A DNA stretch of 64,000 nucleotides, taken from an uncultured Lachnospiraceae bacterium. Lineage in GTDB: Bacteria; Bacillota; Clostridia; Lachnospirales; Lachnospiraceae. Positions 53,724 through 62,446 of the stretch are shown here, one piece after another; position 1 is the stretch's first letter, and each line of letters begins with the position of its first letter. Position numbers and translations under genes: made by a program. The notes beneath the pieces were generated by a model. The model was not told the origin of the DNA, searched no databases, and saw only the letters and a program-made list of their open reading frames with translations. The stretch spans positions 248,001-312,000 of the forward strand of contig CACYPS010000001.1 of assembly GCA_902776305.1 (NCBI GenBank). Direction: 5' to 3'.

Positions 53724-56700
53724 TTACGACAGGAGTTCAAGCAGCTCCTCTCTGCTGATTGCCGCGGAGGCAACGCCCTCGGCCTGCAAAATGTCATCCG
53801 CAAGCTTTCTCTTGGCGTTCTGCATCTCCACGATCTTCTCCTCTATGGTACCTTTAACGATAAGCTTATACACGTTTACGACCTTAGTCTGTCCTATTCT
53901 GTGAGCACGATCCGTTGCCTGATCCTGCACAGCAGTATTCCACCACGGATCATAATGTATGACGACATCAGCCCCTGTCAGATTCAATCCCGTCCCGCCT
54001 GCCTTGAGAGAGATCAGGAAGATCGGCACATCGCCTTCATTGAACGATTTTACAAGTTTAAGTCGTTTCTCCTTCGGCGTCGCACCGGTTATCTTGTAAT
54101 ACTCGATTCCCCTTTCTTTAAGATCCTCCTCAATCTTCTCGAGCATGGTCGTGAACTGCGAGAACAGCAGAGCCCTGTGTCCCCCGTCAATCAGAGAATC
54201 TATAAGTTCCAGACAGAGCTCCCGCTTGGCGGACGATCCACTGTAATCTTCGAACATTAATGACGGATCACAGCAGATCTGTCTTATATGCATAAGCTCG
54301 GCAAGAATTTCAATTTTACCCTTTCTGAAGTCAGCTTCATCGGCAGACTGCAGCTTTTTCCTCATCCGCACGACCTGACCGTCATATAGCTTCTGCTGTT
54401 TGCTCTCCATATGTGCATAACGCACCTCTTCAAGCTTATCCGGAAGATCCTTCAGGACATCCGTTTTCTTCCTGCGAAGAATAAACGGCGTGACCATCTT
54501 GCGAAGCTGTTCCATTGCCTCTTCACTCTCGGATTTCATTATGGGCGCTTCAAAACCGGATCGGAACTCTTCATAAGTATACAGTAACCCCGGCATCAGA
54601 TAATCAAATATGCTCCACAGTTCTCCCAGCCGGTTTTCGATGGGCGTTCCGGTGAGGGCGTATCTTGTCTCAGCCTCAACAAGTTTCAGAGACTTTGCCG
54701 CAGCCGTGTTCCGGTTCTTGATATACTGCGCTTCATCCGCCACCACAAAACGGAACTTCTTCCCTTCATATTCCGAAATATCTCTCTTCAGAAGATCATA
54801 GGAAGTCACAAGGACATCAGAATCCTTCCAGTTTCCGATCAGGGCACTCCGTTCTTTCTGCGTCCCGGTGATCGTACTGACAGTAAGGGATTCCGCAAAT
54901 GTGCGAATCTCCTCCTTCCAGTTATAAACCAGAGAAGCAGGTGTGACGATTAACGATGTGAAGTGTTCATCCGGATTCTCATTTTTGACTGCCAGAAGTA
55001 CACTGATTACCTGGAGAGTCTTACCGAGACCCATATCGTCAGCCAGAACGCCCCCGAAATGATGCGAATCCAGTGTGCGGAGCCAGCGATAGCCGACTGT
55101 CTGATACTTTCGGAGTGTATTCCTGAGTGTTGACGGTACCGCATAATCCGCATCTTCTATCGTCTTGAATTCCTTGATAAGCGACTTGAAACGGCTGTCT
55201 CTTGTCGCGTAAATATCCTGAGACGACTCAAGCATCTTATCAAGGTAAAGCGCCCTGTAAGCAGGAATGTGCATTTTCCCCGACACAAAATCTTTCGGAG
55301 AAAGATGCAGTCCCTCCATCATTTCCGCCAGCTGCATGACGGATTCATTTTCATCAATTTTAAAGAAATCGCCGTTCTTCAGTGTAATATATCTTTTCTT
55401 CTTGCGGTAACTGAAAAGAATATCGAGGAGTTCATCCGGACTCAGATCCGAGGAGCTGACAGAAAGATCGAGCAGATTGCTTTCCACAGAAAGACCTATA
55501 TCAAACTTGGATCTCTTCCGTATCTTAAGAGCCTTGAAGCGCTCCGTCATACGCACTTCGCTCTTTTGCATAATAGCGGGAATACCGCGATCCAGAAGGT
55601 CGAATACGAGATCCGAATCCTTTTTGGCAAACAGGATCTTATACACCGGGTCATAGCTAGTGAAGTATTGCATGAGAAGGTCGAGCATTCCCTCCTCATC
55701 CACAATATTCCTGTAAGACTCGACAGGTTTTCTTTCTATTAAATCTGTCAGCGAGCTGCAATTGCTGTTGTAATACACATCACTTCGTCCGATTATATTT
55801 CCCGCGTCCACATCAAAATACGTGACATAATCCGGCTCCGGAGGAAGAATCGTTTCAATCTCAGCTTCTGTCTCGGGAGTGCACTCAATATTTACGATTT
55901 CTTTTAGTGACGGGAGGATTTTGTGATAAAAGTCAGCCAGATGATTTCGTCCGATCATAATGCGTATGTATCCGCCATGTTCCGCTTCAAGAACAGATTT
56001 TAAAGCAGTCGTCCTCTCCTCCGGGATACAGTTAAGCTCTTTTTCCGTGACAAAGTATTTCCGCCTCAGACCGGTAATCATCTCAGGCACATCGCCCGTT
56101 ATAAGAATACCCTCCAGCTCTCCCTTCGTATTGCGGCTTGAGCTGATCTTCAGAGTGACTGAAATATCCTTCTTCTTAAATTCTATAAACGACTTTTTCT
56201 TAGCGGCCACAGTCTTATCTGTAAACTCAAAAGTGCCGCCTTCACCCACATCGAAGAAACTGTCAAGAACCTGCCCCGACAGATCGACTTTATCCTTGCT
56301 CGCCGCGATTTCATTGGAATAATAATTCCCGTACCGAAGACGGTTCGTATACTTCCTGATCTGAACTTCTTCATCCTGAAGGAATCGCTCAATGAAATTC
56401 ATCCATTTGACAGATTCCGGCAGTATGTATTCCTTTCCCAAAGTCAGTGTCGTTTTTGTACCGAATGTCATTTGGCTGCCCGTCTGCATAGCCTTGGTAA
56501 ATTCCGGAAGGTTTTTTATCTTGTACAGTTTTCCGGCGCCGACCCTGAAGTTTGCATAAAGACCATCCTCATCTCTGGTCAGATAAGGAACGATCGTGAG
56601 ACTCGGAGTAACATCCTGATTGACCGTCTCTCCGGTAAGCCCCATCAGAAAGTACATACCTGAGAGATTCGTAGAATCTCCCGGATTATGCCGTTTCAGA

Positions 56701-57725
56701 TAATCCTGCAGAAGATATATCGCAGCAATCTGATGTTCGCAGGCATACTGGTCCGAACCGTAATATCTTGCGTAACTGCAATTCCATCCGGAACAGGTAG
56801 ATGAGATAATCCGGTCACGATTGAACGTTAAGCGGACTTCCCAGGACGGATAACGGGACGGAGTCTGTTCGCTCAGCGAAGCGTGGCCTACGAGTTCCTC
56901 AGAGCTTGTGCCTTCCCGATAACCTAAACTCACACGGAGATCCGGATTGTCTGTCTTTTTCAGATATGCCTTTGCTTTTTTACGCGAAGACTGAGTTGTC
57001 TTCATATCATCCAGAAATTTATCGCCATTAAAATAATGATAATCAGAAGGGACAAATGCATAGGAAGACTCCTCGGAAGTTCTCACCGCCAGCTCATTTT
57101 TCTGGAGAGCGGCGAGATCCTCAAACTCGTCTGCTACCGGTCTGCTCCCGAAGGTACTACCACTTTTCTGTGACGGAACCTGCTCTTTTGCTGATGATCT
57201 TACGCCCGTCTGCTCAGATTTCTCTTTCCCTTTCTCGGATGATTTTACGCCTGTCTGCCCGGCTTTCCCTTTCTCGGATGATTTTACGCCCGTCTGCCCG
57301 GCTTTCTCTTTCTCTGATGATTTTATGCCCGTCTGCCCGGCTTTCTCTTTCTCTGATGATTTTACGCCAGTCTGCCTGTCCTGATCTTTTTCCTTTTCTG
57401 TCAGGCTGTCATCTTCCGGCATATCATCCCCGACATAAATCACTTCATGTCCAAGACATTTTTCGAGATAAAACAGCGCTGCCGCCATATGCTTACAGTA
57501 TTCTCCCTGCATTGCATACGGGCATGTACAGGAAATATATTCAATATCCCCGTCAAAGTCGAGGTCAAACTCAACTCTGTAGTTTTTGCTGCCGCGCACG
57601 GTTACACTATACCCATAATCCTCAGTAGCAAGCTTTTTCGCTTTACCGAGAGAGAAATACGATCTTCCTCTGCTCAGGATTGTAGGTGTGAAAAGACCTG
57701 ACCAGTTTCCTCGAACTCTTGCCAT
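53724..57725 (-). CDS. SNF2-family helicase with SWIM zinc fingers
   Basis: A 1333-residue protein. A SWIM zinc finger lies at residues 66-79 (ISCTCPYAMQGEYCKHM, CxCx8CxH); a second, looser one is near residues 310-330 (TCSGWNCSYARYY, ACEHQIAAI). Residues 119-180 are five imperfect 13-residue Lys/Ser/Glu repeats. A long SNF2-associated region precedes the motor (from about 870): LADDMGLGKTLQVISVLLAV, VADEAQYIKN (DEAQ), LTGTPIENRLGELWSIFDYL, then LKAGGTGLNLTGADVVIHYDPWWN and DRAHRIGQTKVV. It is a double-strand translocase, probably remodelling DNA-protein complexes. Genomic partner unknown; no nuclease or methylase adjacent, so a defence role is not indicated. Confidence 0.93.
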   Translation of the reverse strand: MARVRGNWSGLFTPTILSRGRSYFSLGKAKKLATEDYGYSVTVRGSKNYRVEFDLDFDGDIEYISCTCPYAMQGEYCKHMAAALFYLEKCLGHEVIYVGDDMPEDDSLTEKEKDQDRQTGVKSSEKEKAGQTGIKSSEKEKAGQTGVKSSEKGKAGQTGVKSSEKGKEKSEQTGVRSSAKEQVPSQKSGSTFGSRPVADEFEDLAALQKNELAVRTSEESSYAFVPSDYHYFNGDKFLDDMKTTQSSRKKAKAYLKKTDNPDLRVSLGYREGTSSEELVGHASLSEQTPSRYPSWEVRLTFNRDRIISSTCSGWNCSYARYYGSDQYACEHQIAAIYLLQDYLKRHNPGDSTNLSGMYFLMGLTGETVNQDVTPSLTIVPYLTRDEDGLYANFRVGAGKLYKIKNLPEFTKAMQTGSQMTFGTKTTLTLGKEYILPESVKWMNFIERFLQDEEVQIRKYTNRLRYGNYYSNEIAASKDKVDLSGQVLDSFFDVGEGGTFEFTDKTVAAKKKSFIEFKKKDISVTLKISSSRNTKGELEGILITGDVPEMITGLRRKYFVTEKELNCIPEERTTALKSVLEAEHGGYIRIMIGRNHLADFYHKILPSLKEIVNIECTPETEAEIETILPPEPDYVTYFDVDAGNIIGRSDVYYNSNCSSLTDLIERKPVESYRNIVDEEGMLDLLMQYFTSYDPVYKILFAKKDSDLVFDLLDRGIPAIMQKSEVRMTERFKALKIRKRSKFDIGLSVESNLLDLSVSSSDLSPDELLDILFSYRKKKRYITLKNGDFFKIDENESVMQLAEMMEGLHLSPKDFVSGKMHIPAYRALYLDKMLESSQDIYATRDSRFKSLIKEFKTIEDADYAVPSTLRNTLRKYQTVGYRWLRTLDSHHFGGVLADDMGLGKTLQVISVLLAVKNENPDEHFTSLIVTPASLVYNWKEEIRTFAESLTVSTITGTQKERSALIGNWKDSDVLVTSYDLLKRDISEYEGKKFRFVVADEAQYIKNRNTAAAKSLKLVEAETRYALTGTPIENRLGELWSIFDYLMPGLLYTYEEFRSGFEAPIMKSESEEAMEQLRKMVTPFILRRKKTDVLKDLPDKLEEVRYAHMESKQQKLYDGQVVRMRKKLQSADEADFRKGKIEILAELMHIRQICCDPSLMFEDYSGSSAKRELCLELIDSLIDGGHRALLFSQFTTMLEKIEEDLKERGIEYYKITGATPKEKRLKLVKSFNEGDVPIFLISLKAGGTGLNLTGADVVIHYDPWWNTAVQDQATDRAHRIGQTKVVNVYKLIVKGTIEEKIVEMQNAKRKLADDILQAEGVASAAISREELLELLS
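57186..57371 (-). repeat. 39-bp coding tandem repeats in the SNF2 gene
   Basis: Five units of about 39 bp, encoding QTGVKSSEKEKAG variants, form a charged linker between the first SWIM finger and the rest of the helicase. Such in-frame repeats expand and contract easily. Confidence 0.85.
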
Positions 57726-57763
57726 TTTTTATCTCCGATAATTTCAAATTTTTTTTTCGTCAT

Positions 57764-57790
57764 CTCTTCATCGCACAATACTCGTTATTT
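57764..57790 (+). repeat. Family B repeat, partial
   Basis: CTCTTCATCGCACAATACTC then GTTATTT matches the 14376-14402 part of the family B element with a few changes. Confidence 0.55.
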
Positions 57791-57945
57791 GAGTCTACGA
57801 TATGCGACTCAGCCGTAAACAGCTGAAAATCAAGCACTCCCATCTTATTCTATAAGTACGCCTTACGTCAAGTTTCCTCGCTGTCTTTGCGGAGCAGAGT
57901 TCGCTTTTACACTGAAAAACAACAATAGCCACGTTAGATATCAAA

Positions 57946-58001
57946 AAGACTAAAATCCACTTCATCGTCTTCAGAGTGGAAATAAACTTTTCACTTCAGC
58001 A
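57946..58001 (-). repeat. Family C repeat, single copy
   Basis: Read on the minus strand it gives GCTGAAGTGAAAAGTTTATT then TCCACTCTGAAG, and GAAGTGGATTTTAGTCTTT, matching 49953-50006 over about 55 bp. Confidence 0.7.
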
Positions 58002-58035
58002 TATCAAAAACACAGAAATTTAACTGTTAGTTCAC

Positions 58036-58064
58036 TTGACGCTGCCTGATAATTGTAGTTTAAT
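58036..58064 (+). promoter_or_regulatory. Promoter of ssrA
   Basis: -35 TTGACG (58036-58041), 17-bp spacer, -10 TTTAAT (58059-58064). It implies a 5' leader of about 40 bases, including a CTGTC-GCTT-GACAG hairpin, removed by RNase P. Confidence 0.55.
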
Positions 58065-58110
58065 AAATGAGACGGAAAACTGTCGCTTGACAGGAACTCC
58101 ATATTACCGG

Positions 58111-58455
58111 GGCTAGTACTGGTTTCGACGGGGGTTTTGAAGTCAGGGAAGCCATCCGAGGCCCGGACCTCGTTAAAACCGGATCTTAAAATTAAACGCT
58201 GACAATACAGAGTTAGCAGTAGCAGCGTAAGCTGTTACTTGTCGGCCCGCCCGCACCCGCACGGACGATCACCGGCATTATGATCGCGGGAAACGATGCC
58301 GGCTAAGCTTTGCACCGGCAGGCGTATTATGAAGCTACCAAGAGCGGAAGGACGCTGTTCTCCGACCGTTTGCGGGAATTAAATAAGAACAGCTGTGATG
58401 GGAGATGCCTTGAGGGATAGGCTTTCGGACGCGGGTTCGATTCCCGCCTGGTCCA
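58111..58455 (+). ncRNA. ssrA: transfer-messenger RNA
   Basis: About 345 bases. The 5' end GGGCTAG pairs fully with CTGGTCC near the 3' end (with two G-U pairs), followed by discriminator A58455; CCA is not encoded. The conserved GGTTTCGACGGGGG follows the 5' stem and the T-arm GCGGG-TTCGATT-CCCGC precedes the 3' stem. The tag frame runs from GCT at 58198 to TAA at 58228-58230 and encodes ADNTELAVAA, with the AVAA ending recognised by proteases. It rescues stalled ribosomes with SmpB. It converges on smpB rather than being co-oriented with it. Confidence 0.95.
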
Positions 58456-58465
58456 GCAGTAGGTG

Positions 58466-58495
58466 CCGGGGAGAAATGATTTCTCCCCGGTTTTC
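58466..58495 (+). terminator. Terminator of ssrA
   Basis: CCGGGGAGAAAT / ATTTCTCCCCGG hairpin with a one-base loop followed by TTTTCTT, starting 11 bases after the tmRNA. Confidence 0.92.
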
Positions 58496-58518
58496 TTATG
58501 TTATAAAAAGTATGAAAA

Positions 58519-58555
58519 GACCACCGGCTCAGTGAACATATCACAGCCGGTGGTC
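58519..58555 (-). terminator. Terminator of smpB
   Basis: GACCACCGGCT / AGCCGGTGGTC hairpin, followed on the minus strand by TTTTCATAC. It lies between the two converging genes. Confidence 0.85.
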
Positions 58556-58603
58556 CTGTCTTTTTATATATCTTCTGTATCTCTTTCAAAGTTTTCGAAT
58601 GTA

Positions 58604-59068
58604 TCAGAACGAATGCTTATAATCCCGCTCCGCTTCTCTCTGCATATCTTTTTTGGCAATATCCGCTCTCTTGTCATAGAGCTTCTTGCCTCGTGCAAGT
58701 CCGACCTCTACCTTAACAAGGCTTCCTTTCAGGTAGACCTGAAGCGGCATAAGCGTAAAGCCCTTTTCACGAATCTTCTGCCCGAGTTTTCGTGTCTCAG
58801 CTTTATGCAACAGAAGTTTTCTGGTACGGAGAGGATCCTTATTGAATATATTACCCTTCTCATAGGGAGAAATGTGCATCCCCACAATATAGACCTCACC
58901 GTCCTTGATCTCGACATAGGCCTCTTTGATAGAGCATTTTCCCATGCGGATCGACTTTACTTCTGTACCGGCAAGAGATATTCCCGCCTCATATTTCTCA
59001 AGTATAAAATAATCGTGGTAAGCTTTTTTATTATTTGCAACCAGCTTGATGCTGTTCTTCTCTCCCAT
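58604..59068 (-). CDS. smpB: SsrA-binding protein
   Basis: A 154-residue oligonucleotide-binding-fold protein that delivers tmRNA to stalled ribosomes. Conserved parts include [42 protein letters not shown], the [11 protein letters not shown] segment and the basic C-terminal tail [20 protein letters not shown] that reads the empty mRNA channel. Length is typical. Located downstream of rnr, as in many Firmicutes, after a gap with duplicated 77-bp elements. Confidence 0.97.
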   Translation of the reverse strand: MGEKNSIKLVANNKKAYHDYFILEKYEAGISLAGTEVKSIRMGKCSIKEAYVEIKDGEVYIVGMHISPYEKGNIFNKDPLRTRKLLLHKAETRKLGQKIREKGFTLMPLQVYLKGSLVKVEVGLARGKKLYDKRADIAKKDMQREAERDYKHSF

Positions 59069-59114
59069 TGCAAGTACCTCTTATCATGTGTCTTTTCCGG
59101 CTAAAACCCGGATA

Positions 59115-59191
59115 TATCTTATCAGCCCCTGACGGGGCTACGCAGGCTTCACTGCGTGAATCCTGCTGAACCTGCTTCGCAGGTTCTGATA
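59115..59191. repeat. Family F cloverleaf-like repeat, copy 1
   Basis: 77 bp identical to the second copy. It contains three consecutive hairpins: AGCCCC-TGAC-GGGGCT, ACGCAG-GCTTCA-CTGCGT and GAACCTG-CTTCG-CAGGTTC. Confidence 0.9.
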
Positions 59192-59248
59192 TAAATAATG
59201 CGAAACGCTTCACGGCTCAGACTCGCGACCGCTTCGCTTGTCGCTCGT

Positions 59249-59330
59249 TATCTTATCAGCCCCTGACGGGGCTACGCAGGCTTCACTGCGTGAATCCTGC
59301 TGAACCTGCTTCGCAGGTTCTGATAAGATA
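59249..59330. repeat. Family F cloverleaf-like repeat, copy 2
   Basis: Second copy, 134 bp after the first, plus a complete outer stem TATCTTATCAG (59249-59259) / CTGATAAGATA (59320-59330) that closes the three hairpins into a four-way structure. Confidence 0.9.
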
Positions 59331-59384
59331 CATTATACCCGCTGGCACCGGTAATTCCAATCGCTTTTTTGATAAGCCCTCACA

Positions 59385-61589
59385 TCACCGCCATAAATCT
59401 TCGAAGTCTTCCTTATAATTCTGATGTTTACCGTAAGTCCACCGCTCCAGTGTAAAGTCCACTGTATGCATCCTCAGATCTGCATCCTTCACATATACGG
59501 TGACCGTATCACCCAGCCTGTACATCTTCCCGGAAAGCCTTCCGACCATGGCCTGCTTAGTCTCATCAAAAGAATAATAATCATCCGTCATATCGGCAGC
59601 GCGCACAAGTCCTTCGATGGTATTAGGCAGTTCTACATACATTCCCCATGAGGTGACGGACGAAATCTTTCCTTCAAATTCCTGCCCGATCCTCTCATAC
59701 ATGTACTCCGCCTTTTTGAGCTTTTCGGTCTCCCGCTCGCATTCTGTCGCGCGGCGTTCCGTGACAGAGCTCTGTCTGGCAACCTCTTCAAGGATATCAT
59801 TGTAGTGCTGTATCCGCTCCGGCGTCATTCTTCCCCGTATGCAGTCATGAATTATGCGGTGGATCTGCAGATCCGGATACCTGCGGATCGGTGACGTGAA
59901 ATGGCAATAATACTTCGCGGCAAGACCGAAATGCCCGTCACAGGTCGGCTCATATCTCGCCTGCTGCATGGCACGAAGAATCACATAGGAAACCATGGTC
60001 TCGACCGGCGTTCCCTGTACGGATTCCACAGCCTGCTGTATTTCTTTAGGCGTTATATTTTGCTTCTTCTTATCGATCCGGACACCCTGGCTTCGGACAA
60101 ATTTCAATACACTCTCGATCTTCTCCGGATCCGGTTCGCTGTGAATTCTGTAGACAAATGGTATTTCCCGTTTGCAGAACTCTTCCGCAACGGTCTCATT
60201 TGCCGCCAGCATGAAATCTTCGATGAGACGGGTAGCATCATTTGCCTTCTCAAGTAGGACATCCGTCGGAATACCTTTTTCATCCAGAAGAATTTTGGCT
60301 TCCGGAAAATCAAAATCGATCGCGCCGCGCATCCTTCTGCGGGCTCTGATTTTGAGAGAGAGATCGAGCATATCACAGAACATGGGGATAAAATCCTTGT
60401 ACTTTGTCAGAAGTTCCTCATCGCTCATGGTCGTATCGCGGTTGGAATCTCCGACATGTATTCCCTTTTTCTGTTCGGACGATGCGGTGAGATTCGGGTC
60501 CATGGCCTCATTTTCAGCATCTAAATCACCTTTATGCTCGGCAGGCTGCTCCGTCGACTTTCCCATGAGTTCCAGTATTCTCTGAACATCCGGATAACTC
60601 ATGCGCTCGTCGACACGAATCACACTCTCGACGATTCGGTGTTTCAAAACGGCACCTTCCGGGCTCATATCCATAATAACAGATAGACATAATCTATCCT
60701 GCCCTGCGTTCAGGGAGCATATTCCGTTGGACAACCTCTCTGGCAGCATTGGGATCACGCGGTCCGCGAGGTAAACGGATGTCCCTCTTTTCAGAGCTTC
60801 CCGGTCCAGAGCAGAATTTTCCTGAACATAGTTGGACACATCTGCGATGTGGACGCCTAAAGTATAGCCGGTCTCTGTCCTGACCAAGGAGACTGCATCG
60901 TCCAGATCTTTCGCATACGGACCGTCTATCGTAACCATTTTCCAGTCTCTCAGGTCTTCCCTGCCCTCGATGTCAGCCGGAATAATATGGTCCGGTACGC
61001 GATTTGCCTGGCTTATGACTTTCTCCGGAAACTCCATCGGAATATCCATGGATCTGGCAATAGTGAGGATGTCAGCTCCCGGTTCGCCTTCATGTCCGAT
61101 GATCTCCGTGATCCGACCAGATGGATTCTCATAACGACTGCCGAACTTTAATATTTTCACAACAACTTTGTCCCTGTCTGAAGCTCCGTTCAGTTGTTGC
61201 TTCGGCACAATAATAATCTTGTCATAATGTACATCCTCCGGGAATACCCATCCGATATTCTTCTTCAGAACAAGCGTGCCGATTATCTCGGTCTTTCCGC
61301 GCTCAATGACGTGGGTTATCGCACCCTCGATGCGGCTGAACTTATCGGAATAGACGAGACGTGCCTCGACCCGATCTTTGTGGAGTGCATCGCCGACGGC
61401 ACTTGCGGGTATAAAAATGTCCTTACCGGTGATGTCCTCAAGCTGTCCTTCATCCGGCGTCACAAAGCCGAAACCCTTGGCGTTGCCCGTGAAAATGCCG
61501 GTGAAAAGACGCTCATGCGGGCGTTTCGGTCTTTTGTGCTTATTTATTTTTATGTTTTTAATCGGTTTCTTAGAATGCTGTCTTTTCAT
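59385..61589 (-). CDS. rnr: ribonuclease R
   Basis: A 734-residue exoribonuclease of the RNB family, degrading structured RNA 3' to 5' and acting with tmRNA-SmpB in quality control. A basic N-terminus (KRQHSKKPIKNIKINKHKRP) precedes cold-shock-like domains (FTGNAKGFGFVTPD). The RNB catalytic part holds TIDGPYAKDLDDAVSL and ADVSNYVQENSALD; the S1 domain is GKISSVTSWGMYVELPNTIEGLV. An insertion of about 45 mostly acidic/polar residues (near 355-400) sits inside the RNB domain before FIPMFCDML, longer than usual. Start trimmed to 61589, which has GAGGAAAT upstream. Confidence 0.95.
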   Translation of the reverse strand: MKRQHSKKPIKNIKINKHKRPKRPHERLFTGIFTGNAKGFGFVTPDEGQLEDITGKDIFIPASAVGDALHKDRVEARLVYSDKFSRIEGAITHVIERGKTEIIGTLVLKKNIGWVFPEDVHYDKIIIVPKQQLNGASDRDKVVVKILKFGSRYENPSGRITEIIGHEGEPGADILTIARSMDIPMEFPEKVISQANRVPDHIIPADIEGREDLRDWKMVTIDGPYAKDLDDAVSLVRTETGYTLGVHIADVSNYVQENSALDREALKRGTSVYLADRVIPMLPERLSNGICSLNAGQDRLCLSVIMDMSPEGAVLKHRIVESVIRVDERMSYPDVQRILELMGKSTEQPAEHKGDLDAENEAMDPNLTASSEQKKGIHVGDSNRDTTMSDEELLTKYKDFIPMFCDMLDLSLKIRARRRMRGAIDFDFPEAKILLDEKGIPTDVLLEKANDATRLIEDFMLAANETVAEEFCKREIPFVYRIHSEPDPEKIESVLKFVRSQGVRIDKKKQNITPKEIQQAVESVQGTPVETMVSYVILRAMQQARYEPTCDGHFGLAAKYYCHFTSPIRRYPDLQIHRIIHDCIRGRMTPERIQHYNDILEEVARQSSVTERRATECERETEKLKKAEYMYERIGQEFEGKISSVTSWGMYVELPNTIEGLVRAADMTDDYYSFDETKQAMVGRLSGKMYRLGDTVTVYVKDADLRMHTVDFTLERWTYGKHQNYKEDFEDLWR

Positions 61590-61608
61590 ATTTCCTCTAT
61601 TCGTTATT

Positions 61609-61678
61609 AAAGAACACCTCGGTGTTCTTGCGGTGACGTACAAGGTGTAAGCACCTTCCTCAGCGCACGTCTGCAATC
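61609..61678 (+). repeat. Family A structured repeat with compensatory changes
   Basis: About 70 bp. Stem 1 is AAGAACACC-TC-GGTGTTCTT: the G-C pair of other copies is changed to A-T on both sides. Stem 2 is GACGT / ACGTC instead of GACATG / CATGTC, again changed on both sides. Inner GGTG-TAAG-CACC, end CTGCAATC. Confidence 0.85.
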
Positions 61679-61680
61679 AA

Positions 61681-61736
61681 CAGAAGGCTTATATCTCAGT
61701 GTGAGATGCTCCCCGCCTCTATAGGCGGTGGGCAAC
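61681..61736 (-). repeat. Family E repeat
   Basis: Minus-strand GTTGCCCACCGCCTATAGAG then GCGGGGAGCATCTCA and a TCTCA-CAC-TGAGA hairpin. It matches 29664-29700 over its first half. Confidence 0.55.
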
Positions 61737-61800
61737 AATATAATCTCAGCGGTGGGTGTCAACCCCCCACTGATATATACGCTCCGCGCACTTATCATAC

Positions 61801-61833
61801 ATTCACATCACGAGTATTGCGCGAAGAAAAAAG
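61801..61833 (-). repeat. Family B repeat, partial
   Basis: Minus-strand CTTCGCGCAATACTCGTGAT matches the 14376-14400 part of family B, with the ATC of CTTCATCGCG missing. Confidence 0.55.
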
Positions 61834-61856
61834 ACCTCTGCTTCCAAGCAGAGGCC
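61826..61856 (-). terminator. Terminator of secG
   Basis: CCTCTGCTT-CC-AAGCAGAGG hairpin, followed on the minus strand by TCTTTTTTC, 30 bp after the secG stop. rnr therefore needs its own promoter or read-through. Confidence 0.9.
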
Positions 61857-61885
61857 TTACATGATTACAATACTTCTCACAACTT

Positions 61886-62128
61886 TCAACCAAGGAACTT
61901 CATAGAAAGTACGATGGAAAGAACAAAGAAGATAACAGCCATAACTTTGGTTGCTTTCTCGAGACCGCCTTCCATCGAGCGTCCCCTGTTCTGTCCCCAA
62001 TATGTCTCAGCCGCACCGGCAATAGCGCCGAGACCGGCGTCCTTACCTTCCTGCATAAGAACAATGACAGTGAGACCTATACAATCAATAACATAAATGA
62101 TTGTGAGAACAATCTTTAAGATATCCAT
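61886..62128 (-). CDS. secG: preprotein translocase subunit SecG
   Basis: An 80-residue membrane protein with two helices (VLTIIYVIDCIGLTVIVLMQ and VMAVIFFVLSIVLSMKF) and the conserved loop GKDAGLGAIAGAAETYWGQN between them. It assists SecYEA in protein export. The secG-rnr-smpB order is conserved in Firmicutes. Complete; ends KFLG. Confidence 0.95.
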   Translation of the reverse strand: MDILKIVLTIIYVIDCIGLTVIVLMQEGKDAGLGAIAGAAETYWGQNRGRSMEGGLEKATKVMAVIFFVLSIVLSMKFLG

Positions 62129-62446
62129 ACTTCACCTCTTCAAAACAAGCTAAATGAAATAATATCATAAAGGTTTTCAAAGCGCAATACATAATATTAT
62201 AAATATTCCTGCTTCTTTAGCACTGAATCTTCTGCTTCATTCCGGTATACGTATCCGATTCGTGATTCTTTCGTTCATTTTCCCCAAAAGCATCCCTCTT
62301 TTCAGGTATTTTTCTGGTTAAGTTTCTTTACTTTGCAGGAACAGTGAAGTAAAATAGTAGTAGTATCAGGCGCAATCTATGGTTATAACAGGCTCCGCCA
62401 AAACCCAACTGCGGAAAAAGCCTGCATTATAAGAAAAGGAGAAACT
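62129..62446. other. 318-bp divergent gap between secG and gpmI
   Basis: Contains the gpmI promoter and an 85-base leader with a weak GGCT...AGCC stem (around 62391-62423). The secG promoter should lie in the left part. No gene seen. Confidence 0.6.
62327..62355 (+). promoter_or_regulatory. Promoter of gpmI
   Basis: -35 TTTACT (62327-62332), 17-bp spacer, -10 TAAAAT (62350-62355), about 90 bp before the start codon. Confidence 0.6.

Larger units (their letters stand above)
57726..58110. other. 385-bp gap with family B and C repeats and the ssrA promoter
   Basis: Holds a family B core (57764-57790), a family C copy (57946-58001) and the ssrA promoter (58036-58064). The SNF2 promoter should lie at its left end. 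No gene supported. Confidence 0.6.

Noticed and set aside
57186-57371. Plus-strand frame across the 39-bp repeats as a repeat protein
   Set aside because: The minus-strand SNF2 frame is continuous through the repeats; the plus frame is a shadow with no start context.
53724-57725. SNF2 gene as part of a DISARM-like or other defence system
   Set aside because: No methyltransferase, nuclease, PLD or DUF1998 partner is adjacent; neighbours are housekeeping genes.
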